Translations under genes and position numbers: made by a program
Source of the DNA: Streptomyces hydrogenans
Lineage (GTDB): Bacteria > Actinomycetota > Actinomycetes > Streptomycetales > Streptomycetaceae
Length of the DNA: 64,000 nt
Assembly: GCF_014656075.1 (NCBI RefSeq)
Contig: NZ_BNBS01000011.1
Span: 1-64,000, forward strand
Direction of reading: 5' to 3'
The notes under the pieces: model-generated
What the model was told of the DNA's origin: nothing
Seen by the model: only the letters and a program-made list of their open reading frames with translations
Database searches by the model: none
Shown: in pieces, positions 1 through 10,910 of the stretch
Numbering within the stretch: position 1 is the stretch's first letter
Layout: the number at the start of each line of letters is the position of its first letter

Positions 1-207
1 AGCGGCCTCCGGCTCGGCGGCCGGGGTCTCGGCGGCCGGCTCCGGGGTGGTCTCGACGACCTCGGTGGCCTCGGCGGTCTCGCCGGCGGCCGTCACCGGC
101 GGGCCGGCGGGCCGGGAAGCGGCGCGGCGCCGACGGCGCGGCGGCAGCTTGTCACCGGGGGCGTTGCTGTCGTTGTTGTCGGCGGTCTCGTTGGTGTTTT
201 CGAGCAT
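1..207 (-). CDS. rne: Rne/Rng family ribonuclease, N-terminal fragment
   Basis: The gene runs off the left edge; only 69 codons from the ATG at 207 are present. The fragment is low-complexity: an acidic/Asn-rich start, a PPRRRRR basic patch around residues 22-27, then a Pro/Ala/Glu-rich tract. This resembles the disordered N-terminal extension of Streptomyces RNase E/G, which precedes the S1 and catalytic domains. A GGGAGA sequence about 9 nt upstream could serve as ribosome binding site. The call rests on the fragment plus its place downstream of the DUF2344/radical SAM pair, as I remember it in other streptomycetes. No catalytic residue is visible here. Confidence 0.7.
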   Translation of the reverse strand, partial: MLENTNETADNNDSNAPGDKLPPRRRRRAASRPAGPPVTAAGETAEATEVVETTPEPAAETPAAEPEAA

Positions 208-438
208 GCGGGCGGTTCTCCCGTCACGCTCCCGGGCGCCGCGTCGGATTCCGGTGGCGGCACGGACGCGCGTCGAGCGCGGTGCCGCCGTCCGGGGCGC
301 GGGCGCCGCACGGGAGCTGAATGTCTGGCTCGCCGGTTCCGTACGCCCGATGCGTACGGCCTGGCGAAAGTCTCCTGGTCCATGCGCGGCCCGACCCAGG
401 TGGCTCCCGAGTGCCAGGGCTGCGCTCGACTCCGTCCC

Positions 439-1230
439 CTACGCGGGGCCTGCCTCCGGCGCCGTCGCCGGGGCGGTCGCGGCGGCCGTGGTAGCTGCGG
501 CCGTGACTGCCTCGCGGTCGGGCGCGAGCGGGTCGGTCACCGTGCCGGACTCCTCGTCGAAGAGCCCCTGCGCCAGCCTGGTCACCGCTGCGGGGACCGG
601 CGGCGCCAGGTCGGCCACAGCTCGGAGACCGGACAGGACGTCGTCGGGTCGCACGGCAGGTGTCACGTGCCGAACAACCAGCCGCAGTATCGCACAGGCA
701 TCGTCGGCGGGCCTATCACCCTGGGGATCGCCCTGGGGACGGTCCGCGACGAGCTCGGCGACGGCGGAGCGGGTGTCGAAGGTGCGGATGCCGTTCTTGG
801 TCTTGCGCTGTACCTCGACGGTCTCGGCCGCGAGGAAGGCGTCGACGGCCTTGCGCGCGTCGTCGACGGGGACGCCGTCGAGCCGGAGCTCCCACACGGA
901 GGCGGTGAGCCGGTCGGCGAGGCCGGAGGTGCGGGCCTCCACGGCGTCGGTGATGTCGAGTCCGGCCGGGAGGGACTCGTCGAGCAGGACCCGCAGGGTC
1001 TCCGGGTCGCGGTGCTCGGTGAGGGCGATCTCCAGGAACTCGGCCTCGGAGCCCGTACCCGTGGGGGCGGCGTTGGCGTACGACACCTTGGGGTGCGGGG
1101 TGAAGCCGGCCGAGTACGCCATGGGCACCTCGGCGCGGCGCAGGGCGCGCTCGAAGGCGCGCTGGAAGTCGCGGTGGCTGGTGAACCGGAGGCGGCCGCG
1201 CTTGGTGTAGCGCAGACGGATGCGCTGCAC
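439..1230 (-). CDS. TIGR03936 family radical SAM-associated protein (DUF2344)
   Basis: This 263-residue protein belongs to the DUF2344 family, usually found beside or fused to a TIGR03960-type B12-binding radical SAM protein; here that partner lies upstream at 2176-4104. Its biochemical role is not established. The family start is clear: LRYTKRGRLRFTSHRD followed by GFTPHPK. The C-terminal third becomes Ala/Thr/Pro-rich. The start given is a GTG with no good ribosome binding site. In frame upstream, a CTG at 1272 sits about 8 nt after an AGGAG and would add 14 residues beginning LGKRQPEG, which looks like the N-terminus I recall for homologues, so the true start may be that CTG. Confidence 0.85.
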   Translation of the reverse strand: MQRIRLRYTKRGRLRFTSHRDFQRAFERALRRAEVPMAYSAGFTPHPKVSYANAAPTGTGSEAEFLEIALTEHRDPETLRVLLDESLPAGLDITDAVEARTSGLADRLTASVWELRLDGVPVDDARKAVDAFLAAETVEVQRKTKNGIRTFDTRSAVAELVADRPQGDPQGDRPADDACAILRLVVRHVTPAVRPDDVLSGLRAVADLAPPVPAAVTRLAQGLFDEESGTVTDPLAPDREAVTAAATTAAATAPATAPEAGPA

Positions 1231-1469
1231 CGCCGGTGCGGGCGGCGGGCCTTCGGGCTGTCGCTTGCCCAGTGGTTCTTCTCCTCGGTGCGGGGCGGGC
1301 GCGGTGGCGCTCCGCCCGGAAGTCTCGGGACGTCCCGTGGGCTCCCGCCCGGATCACCCCCGTCGGGCGGGGAGATCTCGGGGGCGGGCGCCGCGCCGGG
1401 GACGTTCGTTGTACTACCCAGAGTACGCGCCCGGGCCACCTCGGGTTCCCCGGCGGGGTCGGCGACGGC

Positions 1470-2105
1470 TCAGCGGGGGCCGCCGAAGAGCGCCGTGCGG
1501 ACCTCGCGGGCGGCGGCGCGGACGGCCCGGGCGACGGTGGCGACCGGCTCCCACACGTACCGGCGCAGCAGGCGGCCGACCGGGGCCAGGATCACCCGGT
1601 GGATCCACACGAGGGGTCGGCCGATCGCGTGCCAGAGCACCCATCGCAGCGCGCGGCCGACGGCGCGGGAGATCTCCCCGGCGACGCGCCAGGCCCAGGC
1701 GAGGGCGGCGCCGACGACGCGCAGGACGGGGCCGAGGACGTACCGCCAGAGCCAGGTCAGCGGGGTCACGAGCAGCAGGTCGACCACCCACCACACGGCC
1801 TTGCCGACCGGGACGAGCACCCACTCCCACAGCCATCGCAGCGGGGTGACGACCAGCAGGTCGACCACCCACCACACGGCCTTGCCGACCGGGACGAGCA
1901 CCCACTCCCACAGCCATCGCAGGGGGATGACGAGCAGGTGGTGGACGAGCCATCCGAGGGCGCGGCCGACGGGGGCGAGGATCCACCGCCAGAGCTGCCG
2001 GCCGCACCAGACGAGCGCGTCCCAGAGCAGTCGGACGGGCAGGACGACCACGAGGGCGACGGCGCGGGCCGCCCCGGTGAGACAGCCCGGGTTTTCCGTG
2101 TTCAT
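1470..2105 (-). CDS. Tryptophan-rich repeat protein, unknown function
   Basis: I do not recognise a named family for this 211-residue protein. It is built from repeated hydrophobic/aromatic segments: three consecutive 27-residue units begin PVG(R/K)A and carry WLVHH or WWVVD, then PLRWLWEWVLV, with degenerate copies either side. About 23 of 211 residues are Trp. Lys, Arg, Asp and Glu are spaced through the segments, so they look like interfacial or amphipathic membrane helices rather than clean transmembrane spans. No signal peptide is seen. The ATG at 2105 lacks an obvious ribosome binding site and lies just after the hairpin that ends the radical SAM gene, so expression may depend on read-through or a leaderless transcript. 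Confidence 0.6.
   Translation of the reverse strand: MNTENPGCLTGAARAVALVVVLPVRLLWDALVWCGRQLWRWILAPVGRALGWLVHHLLVIPLRWLWEWVLVPVGKAVWWVVDLLVVTPLRWLWEWVLVPVGKAVWWVVDLLLVTPLTWLWRYVLGPVLRVVGAALAWAWRVAGEISRAVGRALRWVLWHAIGRPLVWIHRVILAPVGRLLRRYVWEPVATVARAVRAAAREVRTALFGGPR
1761..1922 (-). repeat. 81-bp tandem repeat inside the Trp-rich gene
   Basis: Two copies with a period of 81 bp (27 codons) start at 1761 and 1842. The stretch 1773-1841 is identical to 1854-1922, 69 bases without a mismatch; the 12 bases before each differ at two positions. Protein-level copies continue on both sides but have diverged in DNA. The identity points to a recent in-frame duplication. Confidence 0.9.
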
Positions 2106-2120
2106 GTCGGGAATGACGAC

Positions 2121-2158
2121 GACGGCCCGGCGGAGGGTTTCCCCTCCGCCGGGCCGTC
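2121..2158 (-). terminator. Hairpin terminator after the B12 radical SAM gene
   Basis: A perfect 17-bp stem (2121-2137 with 2142-2158) closes a TTTC loop, 18 bases past the stop of the minus-strand radical SAM gene. No T-run follows, as is usual for streptomycete terminators. It also lies just upstream of the Trp-rich gene's start. Confidence 0.8.
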
Positions 2159-2175
2159 ACCAAGGCGTTACGCGG

Positions 2176-4104
<1,929 letters not shown>

Positions 4105-4156
4105 CTCGAACCTTCGTGAGCTGGCAGGGGGGCGACTCTCAAGCGTACCCCGGTGC

Positions 4157-5680
4157 TCAGCGGCTCAGCGCCGCCCGGATCCCCGGGGCCTCGGCCCGCT
4201 CCCACACCCCCGGCAGCTCCCGCTCGCTCGCCGCGGCGGCCGCCTCCTGGCGCTCGTGGAGAACGCCCCAGGTGAAGGAGGGTTCGCCGGCGGTCTCGGC
4301 CTCGGTGGCGAGGTCGCGGAGGGCGGCGCGGGCGACGACGGCGTCCTGGTGGTCGCCGAGGAGGCTCTGGACGGCCTTCACCCTCTTGGAGAACCGTTTC
4401 GCGGGCTTGCCGAGGGTCGGGGCGGCGGCGTCGGCGGCGTACCGGGCCCGCTTGGCGGCCTTGCGGGCCTCGTGGAGGGCGACGTCCCGCTCGTGGCCCG
4501 GGTCGAGGGCGAGGGCGGGGCCGATCCGGTCGGCGAGCCTGCCGTGGTCGCGGCGGATCGCCCGGGGCAGCGCCTTCGTGGCCTTCTTCCGCGCCCCGGG
4601 GCGCAGCGGCGGGTCGGCGAGCAGGCGGTCGAGGGCGTCGAGGAGCGCGAGGTGGCGGGGCGAGTCGAGGGCGTCGAGGGTGCGGCGGCGGGCCCCGGCG
4701 GAGCGGGCCCGGTCCCAGCGGCGCAGCCGGCCGCGGACCGGGCCGTCGAGCCGCTCGCGGGGCAGCGCGTCGAGCGCGTCGCTCAGCCGGGCGGCCAGGA
4801 CCTCCTGGTCCCGGGCGTGACCGAGTTCACCGGCGAGCCATTTCAGTTCGGCGCCGACCGGGTCGGTGACGTCCCGGTCGAGGACCTTGCGGTAGGTCTT
4901 GAAGGCGCTGCGCAGCCGCCGGCAGGCGACCCGCATCTGGTGCACGGCGTCGGGCAGCTCGCGGCGGACGGCGGGGTCGAGCCGGACGAGCGCGTCGACC
5001 TGTTCGCGCGCGTAGGCGAGGACCGCGGCGCCCGCGGAGCCGTCGTCGGGGGCCGCCGTCTCCTTCTCCGCCGGTCCCCCACCGGTCTCGTGGAGGGCGC
5101 GGGCCAGTTTGGAGGGGGCGTCGGAGGGGTGGACGCCGGCCTTCCGCAGCCGCTTCTCGACGGCGTCGAGGACGGCGGGGTCGGCGTCGTCGGCGAGTTC
5201 GACCTCGATCTCGGTCCAGGCGGCGGTCGCGCCGGACGTCCCCAGGAGGCGGTCGGCGCGGACGGTGTCGACGGACACCTCGGCCAGGACCGTGCCGTCC
5301 TCGTCCCGCAGGTGCCTCACGTCGCGCGAGGAGCGGAGGCGGACGACGGGGACGACCTCGTCGTGGCGGACGCGGGAACGCAGGAGCCCCGCCAGGGAGC
5401 GCGGGAGCTTCTCCGAGAGCGGGGCCCTGAGCTCGTCGCGGACGCCGACGGCGACCGGGAACTTGAGGTGCCAGCCGGCGTCCGACCCGCCGGTGCGGCG
5501 CCGGAGGGTGAGGGAGTCGGCCGCGAGCCGCAGGCCGGGCGTGTCGTAGTAGACCGCGTCCAGTTCGGTGACGCCCTCGCCGGTCACCGAGGCGACGCCG
5601 GCCGCGCGGGTGAGGTCCGGCAGCCGGGTGTCCGCGGTGGCTTCGTACTTCCGCTCGATCTCGCGCTTCGTCTCCGCCAT
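4157..5680 (-). CDS. CYTH and CHAD domain-containing protein
   Basis: The N-terminal CYTH (triphosphate tunnel) domain covers about residues 1-200 and starts with the signature KREIERKYEA (ExExK). The rest, from about residue 230, is a CHAD domain: an alpha-helical, His/Arg-rich domain thought to bind polyphosphate, here with VHQMRVACRRLRSAFKTY and ALHEARKAAKRARYAADAA. CYTH proteins act as adenylate cyclases, thiamine-triphosphatases or inorganic triphosphatases; with CHAD a polyphosphate-linked role is likely, but the exact substrate cannot be read from the sequence. It sits 44 bp downstream of rodA on the same strand, perhaps as the tail of the cell-wall cluster. Confidence 0.92.
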   Translation of the reverse strand: MAETKREIERKYEATADTRLPDLTRAAGVASVTGEGVTELDAVYYDTPGLRLAADSLTLRRRTGGSDAGWHLKFPVAVGVRDELRAPLSEKLPRSLAGLLRSRVRHDEVVPVVRLRSSRDVRHLRDEDGTVLAEVSVDTVRADRLLGTSGATAAWTEIEVELADDADPAVLDAVEKRLRKAGVHPSDAPSKLARALHETGGGPAEKETAAPDDGSAGAAVLAYAREQVDALVRLDPAVRRELPDAVHQMRVACRRLRSAFKTYRKVLDRDVTDPVGAELKWLAGELGHARDQEVLAARLSDALDALPRERLDGPVRGRLRRWDRARSAGARRRTLDALDSPRHLALLDALDRLLADPPLRPGARKKATKALPRAIRRDHGRLADRIGPALALDPGHERDVALHEARKAAKRARYAADAAAPTLGKPAKRFSKRVKAVQSLLGDHQDAVVARAALRDLATEAETAGEPSFTWGVLHERQEAAAAASERELPGVWERAEAPGIRAALSR

Positions 5681-5724
5681 GTTCCGAATCTAACCGCCGG
5701 GGCGGCCCGGCATGCCTCGAAGCG

Positions 5725-6924
5725 TCAGGCCGTCATCGGCCGTTGCGCCCGGATCGACTGGAGCAGTCCGATCGCGACCCAGACGGCGAACATCGAGGAG
5801 CCGCCGTAGGAGACGAAGGGCAGCGGGAGACCGGCGACCGGCATGATGCCGAGCGTCATGCCGATGTTCTCGAAGGACTGGAAGGCGAACCAGGCGATGA
5901 TGCCGGCGGCGACGATCGTGCCGTACAGCTCGGTCGTCTCGCGGGCGATCCGGCAGGCGCGCCAGAGGATGACGCCGAGCAGGAAGAGGATGAAGCCGGC
6001 GCCGAGGAAGCCGAGCTCCTCGCCCGCGACGGTGAAGACGAAGTCGGTCTGCTGCTCGGGGACGAACTGGCCGGTGGTCTGGGAGCCCTTGAAGAGGCCG
6101 GAGCCGAGGAGGCCGCCGGAGCCGATCGCGATGCGGGCCTGGTTGGTGTTGTAGCCGACGCCGGCCGGGTCGAGGTCGGGGTTGGCGAAGGCGGCGAAGC
6201 GGTTGATCTGGTACTCGTCGAGCATGCCGAGGGCGGTGACGAGGACCGCGCCGCCGATGCCGGCGCCGATGAGGCCGAGGACCCAGCGGTTGGAGGCGCC
6301 GGAGGCGAGCAGGACGCCGAGCACGATCACGATCATCACCATGACCGAGCCCAGGTCGGGCATGAGCATCACGATGCCCATGGGCAGGGCGGCGAGCACC
6401 AGGGCCTTGGCGACGGTGCCGTGGTCCGGGTGGAGCTGGTCGCCCGCGTCCACCTTGGAGGCCAGCAGCATCGCCATCACCAGGATGATGGTGATCTTCA
6501 CGAACTCGCTGGGCTGGAGCGAGAAGCCGCCGCCGACCACGATCCACGCGTGGGCGCCGTTGATGGTGGCGCCGAGCGGGGTGAGGACGGCGAGGATCAG
6601 CACGATCGACAGGCCGTAGAGGACCGGCACCGCCCCGCGCAGGGTGCGGTGGCCGAGCCAGATCGTGCCGACCATCAGCGCCACGCCGATGCCGGTGTTG
6701 AGCAGGTGCCGGAAGAGGAAGTAGTACGGGTCGCCCTGGTTCAGCTCGGTGCGGCCGCGGGTGGCGGACCACACCAGGAGCGCCCCGATGAAGGAGAGGG
6801 CGAGCGCCGAGAGCAGGATCGGCCAGTCGAGCCGGCGGAGCACCGAGTCGCGGGCGGTGAGCTTGGCGAGGGTGCCGCGCTCGGGGGCGTACCGGGAGAC
6901 GGAGAAGCCGTGCGGTGCGGACAT
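5725..6924 (-). CDS. rodA: FtsW/RodA/SpoVE family peptidoglycan glycosyltransferase
   Basis: This is a SEDS-family polytopic membrane protein of 399 residues with about ten hydrophobic segments. Conserved signatures include FSLQPSEFVKI and the MPDLGSVMVM segment that contains the probable catalytic Asp of SEDS polymerases. It polymerises lipid II into glycan strands in partnership with the class-B PBP encoded just upstream (4 nt gap). In Streptomyces the RodA-type protein of this cluster is known as Sfr and contributes to spore-wall synthesis. Membership in the mre cluster, rather than the dcw cluster, argues for RodA over FtsW. Confidence 0.93.
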   Translation of the reverse strand: MSAPHGFSVSRYAPERGTLAKLTARDSVLRRLDWPILLSALALSFIGALLVWSATRGRTELNQGDPYYFLFRHLLNTGIGVALMVGTIWLGHRTLRGAVPVLYGLSIVLILAVLTPLGATINGAHAWIVVGGGFSLQPSEFVKITIILVMAMLLASKVDAGDQLHPDHGTVAKALVLAALPMGIVMLMPDLGSVMVMIVIVLGVLLASGASNRWVLGLIGAGIGGAVLVTALGMLDEYQINRFAAFANPDLDPAGVGYNTNQARIAIGSGGLLGSGLFKGSQTTGQFVPEQQTDFVFTVAGEELGFLGAGFILFLLGVILWRACRIARETTELYGTIVAAGIIAWFAFQSFENIGMTLGIMPVAGLPLPFVSYGGSSMFAVWVAIGLLQSIRAQRPMTA

Positions 6925-6928
6925 CGGT

Positions 6929-9115
6929 TCAGTCCCTCCGTCCGTTGGCGGCCGGCGGTCCGGCGAGGGCGGCCGCGCCGTCCTCGGCGGGGTCGACCTT
7001 CTGCGCCTCGGGGTCGTACGGCTTGATCTTCGGTGCGTTGATCGAGCCGTCGGCGTCGATCTTCGGGAGGGCCTTCTGCGGCGTGGGCAGCAGGGCCCGC
7101 TTGAGGTCCTGGTTGCCGGCGTCGTCGAGGCCGTAGAGGGCGTCGTAGATGTTGCGCACGGCGGGGCCGGAGGCGCCGGAGCCGGTACCGCCCTGGGCGA
7201 TCGTCATGACGATCGAGTAGTCCTTGGTGTACGTGGCGAACCAGGAGGTCGTCTGCTTGCCGTAGACCTCGGCGGTACCCGTCTTGGCGTGCATCGGGAT
7301 CTTGTCCTGCGGCCAGCCGCCGAACCGCCAGGCGGCCGTACCGCGGGTGGCGACACCCGCGAGGGCCTCCTCTATCAAGTCCTGCGTCCGGGCGTCCATG
7401 GGCAGCTTGCCGTGGGACTTCGGCGCGATCTCGGTGACCTTCTTGCCGTCGGGGCTGACGATCGCCTTGCCGACGGTCGGGTTGTACAGCGTGCCGCCGT
7501 TGGCGATGGCGGCGTAGATGGTGGCCATCTGGATGGGGGTGACGAGGGTGTCGCCCTGGCCGATGGAGTAGTTGACCGAGTCACCGGCGCGCATCAGGTT
7601 GCCTTCGAGGCAGTTCTCGTAGGAGAGCTGCTCGACGTAGCTGCCGCCGCGCTTGCCGATCTTGCACCAGTAGTCCTTGTTGGCCTCCCAGAAGTTCTGC
7701 TTCCACTTCCGGTCGGGGACGCGTCCGGTGACCTCGTTGGGCAGGTCGATGCCGGTGGCGGCGCCGAGGCCGAACTGATGGGCCGTCTTGTAGAACCAGT
7801 CCTTGGCGTCGGCCTTCGGCTTCATCCCGCCGTCCTTCTGCCACTGCTGGTGGGCCAGCGCGTAGTAGACGGTGTCGCAGGAGACCTCCAGGGCGCCGCC
7901 GAGCGTGATGCTGCCGTGGCCCTGGGACTCGAAGTTCTTGAAGACCTGGTTGCCGATGGAGTACGAGGACGGGCACGGGTAGCGCCCGTTGAAGTCGTAT
8001 CCGGCGTTGACCGCGGCCGTGGTCGGGATGACCTTGAAGATGGAGCCGGGGGCGGCCTGGCCCTGGATGGCGCGGTTGAGCAGCGGGAAGTTGGAGTTCT
8101 TGCCGGTGAGGGCCGCGTAGTCCTTGGCGGAGATGCCGCCGACCCAGGCGTTGGGGTCGTAGTCGGGCTGCGAGGCCATGGCGACGATCCGGCCGGTCTT
8201 CGTCTCCATGACGACGACGGCGCCGGCGTCGGCCTTGTAGTTCTCGCTGGTGTTCTTGTCGTACACCTTGCGGGCCTCGACCATCGCGTTGTGCAGCTCC
8301 CACTCGGCGACCGCCTGCACGCGGGCGTCGATGGAGGTGACGACGTTGGAGCCGGGGACGGCGGGGTCGGACTTGGCCTGGCCGATGACGCGGCCGAGGT
8401 TGTCGACCTCGTAGCGGGTGACGCCGGCCTTGCCGCGCAGCTCCTTGTCGTAGGTGCGCTCCAGTCCGGAGCGGCCCACCTGGTCGGAGCGGAGGAACGG
8501 CGAGTCGGTGTCCTTGGCCTTCTCGATCTCCTGGTCGGTGACCGGCGAGAGGTAGCCGAGGACCTGCGAGGTGCGGGACTCGCCGGGGGCCGGGTAGCGG
8601 CGGACGGCGGTCGGCTCGGCGGTGATGCCGGGGAAGTCCTCGGCGCGCTCGCGGATCTGGAGGGCCTGCTGGGTGGTGGCCTCGTCGGTGACCGGGATCG
8701 GCTGGTAGGGCGAGCCGTTCCAGCAGGGCTTGGGCGTCTTGGAGTCGCAGAGCCGGATCTTGTTGATGACGTCCTCGGGCTTCATGTCGAGGACGCCGGC
8801 GAGCCGGGTGAGGACGGCCTTGCCGTCGTCCTTCATCTTCATCAGCTCGGTGCGCGAGGCGGAGACCACGAGGCGGGTCTCGTTGTCGGCGAGCGGGACG
8901 CCCCGGGCGTCGAGGATGGAGCCGCGGACGGCGGGCTGGACGACCTGCTGGACGTGGTTGTTCTTGGCCTCGTCCGTGTACTCCTTGCCGTTGCGGATCT
9001 GGAGGTACCAGAGCCGGCCCCCCAGGGTGAGCAGCAGCGAGAAGACGAGGATCTGGATGACGACGAGCCGGGTCTGGACCCGGGGGGTCCTTCCGGTCTC
9101 GGGGATGTTGCTCAT
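6929..9115 (-). CDS. mrdA: Penicillin-binding protein 2 (class B transpeptidase)
   Basis: A 728-residue membrane-anchored D,D-transpeptidase. One N-terminal transmembrane helix (about residues 17-37) precedes the PBP dimerisation domain and the C-terminal transpeptidase domain. The catalytic motifs are all present: SIFK with Ser near residue 358, SVNYS (SxN), and AKTGTAEV (KTG). It cross-links peptidoglycan during elongation or sporulation with its cognate RodA. It lies 19 nt downstream of mreD and 4 nt upstream of rodA, so the five genes are very probably one operon. The C-terminal tail beyond the transpeptidase is short and acidic. Confidence 0.94.
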   Translation of the reverse strand: MSNIPETGRTPRVQTRLVVIQILVFSLLLTLGGRLWYLQIRNGKEYTDEAKNNHVQQVVQPAVRGSILDARGVPLADNETRLVVSASRTELMKMKDDGKAVLTRLAGVLDMKPEDVINKIRLCDSKTPKPCWNGSPYQPIPVTDEATTQQALQIRERAEDFPGITAEPTAVRRYPAPGESRTSQVLGYLSPVTDQEIEKAKDTDSPFLRSDQVGRSGLERTYDKELRGKAGVTRYEVDNLGRVIGQAKSDPAVPGSNVVTSIDARVQAVAEWELHNAMVEARKVYDKNTSENYKADAGAVVVMETKTGRIVAMASQPDYDPNAWVGGISAKDYAALTGKNSNFPLLNRAIQGQAAPGSIFKVIPTTAAVNAGYDFNGRYPCPSSYSIGNQVFKNFESQGHGSITLGGALEVSCDTVYYALAHQQWQKDGGMKPKADAKDWFYKTAHQFGLGAATGIDLPNEVTGRVPDRKWKQNFWEANKDYWCKIGKRGGSYVEQLSYENCLEGNLMRAGDSVNYSIGQGDTLVTPIQMATIYAAIANGGTLYNPTVGKAIVSPDGKKVTEIAPKSHGKLPMDARTQDLIEEALAGVATRGTAAWRFGGWPQDKIPMHAKTGTAEVYGKQTTSWFATYTKDYSIVMTIAQGGTGSGASGPAVRNIYDALYGLDDAGNQDLKRALLPTPQKALPKIDADGSINAPKIKPYDPEAQKVDPAEDGAAALAGPPAANGRRD

Positions 9116-9134
9116 GCTGCCGGTGCCCCCTCGG

Positions 9135-9803
9135 TCACAGTCGCTTGACTCCCTTGATGCGTCCGGCGCGCGTCGCGCGGGCGCGGGCGGACTTGACGCG
9201 CAGTCCGCCGCGCTGGGTGCCGATCCTCAGGCCGGTGCCGGAGGAGAGCCAGCCGGAGGAGACGTCGGTGCCGCCGGAGCCGGTGGCGTCGGCGACCGGG
9301 TCGTTCTCGGCGCGGCGGGCCAACGCCATGATGAGCGGCACCGTGAAGGGCGCCAGCAGCAGGTCGTAGATCACGGCGGTGAAGAGCAGCGAGCCGAGGC
9401 CGACGTGGCGGGCCGCGGTGTCGCCGACGAGGGCGCCGACGCCCGCGTAGAGCAGGGTGGAGCCGACGGCCGCGCCGACGACGGCGGCCATCGGGCCGAC
9501 GGCGGAGGTGAAGCGGCCGTTCTCGGGCCGGACGAGGCCGACCAGGTAGCCGACGACGCAGAGCACCAGGGCGTAGCGGCCGGCGGCGTGGTCGGCGGGC
9601 GGGGCCAGGTCGGCGAGGAGGCCGGCGGAGAAGCCGACGAGCGAGCCGGTGACCGGCCCGTGGACGAGGGCGAGGGCGACGACGGTGAGGAGGACGAGGT
9701 CCGGTACGGCGCCGGGGAGCTGGAGCCGGGCGAGGACGGAGACCTGGACGACGAGCGCGACGACGATCAGGGTCGCGGAGAGGAGGATGCGGTTGAACTT
9801 CAC
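9135..9803 (-). CDS. mreD: Rod shape-determining protein MreD
   Basis: A 222-residue integral membrane protein with about five or six hydrophobic segments, matching MreD, which links MreC to the elongation machinery. The GTG start overlaps the mreC stop by four bases (GTGA), indicating translational coupling. The C-terminal region from about residue 160 is hydrophilic and ends in a strongly basic tail (RVKSARARATRAGRIKGVKR) that probably lies in the cytoplasm. The family diverges fast, so position between mreC and PBP2 is the main support. Confidence 0.9.
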   Translation of the reverse strand: MKFNRILLSATLIVVALVVQVSVLARLQLPGAVPDLVLLTVVALALVHGPVTGSLVGFSAGLLADLAPPADHAAGRYALVLCVVGYLVGLVRPENGRFTSAVGPMAAVVGAAVGSTLLYAGVGALVGDTAARHVGLGSLLFTAVIYDLLLAPFTVPLIMALARRAENDPVADATGSGGTDVSSGWLSSGTGLRIGTQRGGLRVKSARARATRAGRIKGVKRL

Positions 9804-10834
9804 GGTGTCGCGTCCCCCTGGTCGTTCGGGTTCTCGTTCTGCGGCTGCTGCTGGTCCTGGGCGGGCTTCTCGGCCTGCCCCGTGAGCGGCTGGTCGGCCT
9901 TCTCCCCCTGCGGCTGCTCGCCCTCGGCGGGCGGCTTCGCGGTGACCGTGACGGTGACGGTCGGCGCGGGCTTCGGCTTCTGCGGGAGCACCGTGTCGCG
10001 CGGGTCGGAGCGGGGGGCCTGGACGACGACGCCGACGATGTCGAGCTTGGTGAAGCCGACGTACGGGCGGACGTAGACGTTGCGGGTCAGACCGCCGCCC
10101 GCGGGGTCGACGCGGACGACCTCGCCGACCGGGACGCCGGGCACGAAGGGCTTGTCGGCGCGCGAGCCGAAGGTGACGAGGCGGTCGCCCGCCTTCACCT
10201 TGGCCTTGCCGTTGAGGAGCTGGACCAGCAGCGGCCGGTCGCCCTGGCCGGTGGCGAAGCCGAGTTCGTCGGTCTTCTCCATGCGGGTGCCGACGGTGAA
10301 GTCGGGGTCGTTGGCGAGGAGGACCGTGGAGGTCGACGGGCCGACGGTGGTGACCCGGCCGACGAGTCCGGAGCCGTTGAGGACGGTCATGTCGCGCTGG
10401 ATGCCGTCGCGGGCACCGACGTCGATGGTGACGGTCCAGGAGAAGCCCTGGGCCGCTCCTATGGCGATGACCTGGGCGCCCTTGATGCCGTACTGGCCGG
10501 CGCCGGCGGTCTTGAGCATGGAGTCGAGTTCGCGCAGCCGGTTGCGGTTGCGGTCGTCGCTGCCGAGCTCCGCCTTGAGCTCGGCGTTCTCCTTCTCCAG
10601 GGCGGCGATCCGGGTGTGCCGTTCGCCGGAGTCGCGGACGGCGCCTATGGCGTTGCCGATGGGGTCGACCGCCGCCGCGACGCCGTTCTCGACCGGGCCG
10701 AAGACGGCGGCGGCGGCCTGCCGGGCGCCGTCGACCGGCGACTCCTGGCCGCCGCGGATGTCCACCGTGATCAGCGCGAACGCGACGGCGACCAGCAGCA
10801 CCAGGAGCAGCCGGCTCTCTCGTGTGTCCCTCAC
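9800..10834 (-). CDS. mreC: Rod shape-determining protein MreC
   Basis: A 344-residue bitopic protein: short basic N-terminus (RDTRESR), one transmembrane helix (about residues 8-25), a coiled coil around ALEKENAELKAELG, then the beta-rich extracytoplasmic MreC core. The last 55 or so residues form a Pro/Gln/Glu-rich tail, starting KPKPAPTVTVTVTAKPP, that is probably disordered. I chose the GTG at 10834 because the protein from there matches the normal MreC N-terminus; the frame stays open much further upstream, but that extension overlaps mreB and is not MreC-like. A GGAAGG lies about 15 nt upstream. Confidence 0.92.
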   Translation of the reverse strand: MRDTRESRLLLVLLVAVAFALITVDIRGGQESPVDGARQAAAAVFGPVENGVAAAVDPIGNAIGAVRDSGERHTRIAALEKENAELKAELGSDDRNRNRLRELDSMLKTAGAGQYGIKGAQVIAIGAAQGFSWTVTIDVGARDGIQRDMTVLNGSGLVGRVTTVGPSTSTVLLANDPDFTVGTRMEKTDELGFATGQGDRPLLVQLLNGKAKVKAGDRLVTFGSRADKPFVPGVPVGEVVRVDPAGGGLTRNVYVRPYVGFTKLDIVGVVVQAPRSDPRDTVLPQKPKPAPTVTVTVTAKPPAEGEQPQGEKADQPLTGQAEKPAQDQQQPQNENPNDQGDATP

Positions 10835-10910
10835 GTGCGGCGGCCGTGCCCTTCCTCGTGGTTCGTTGTGCAGATGTTCGTACCGTACGGGCTCGCGCCC
10901 GGCCGACGGG

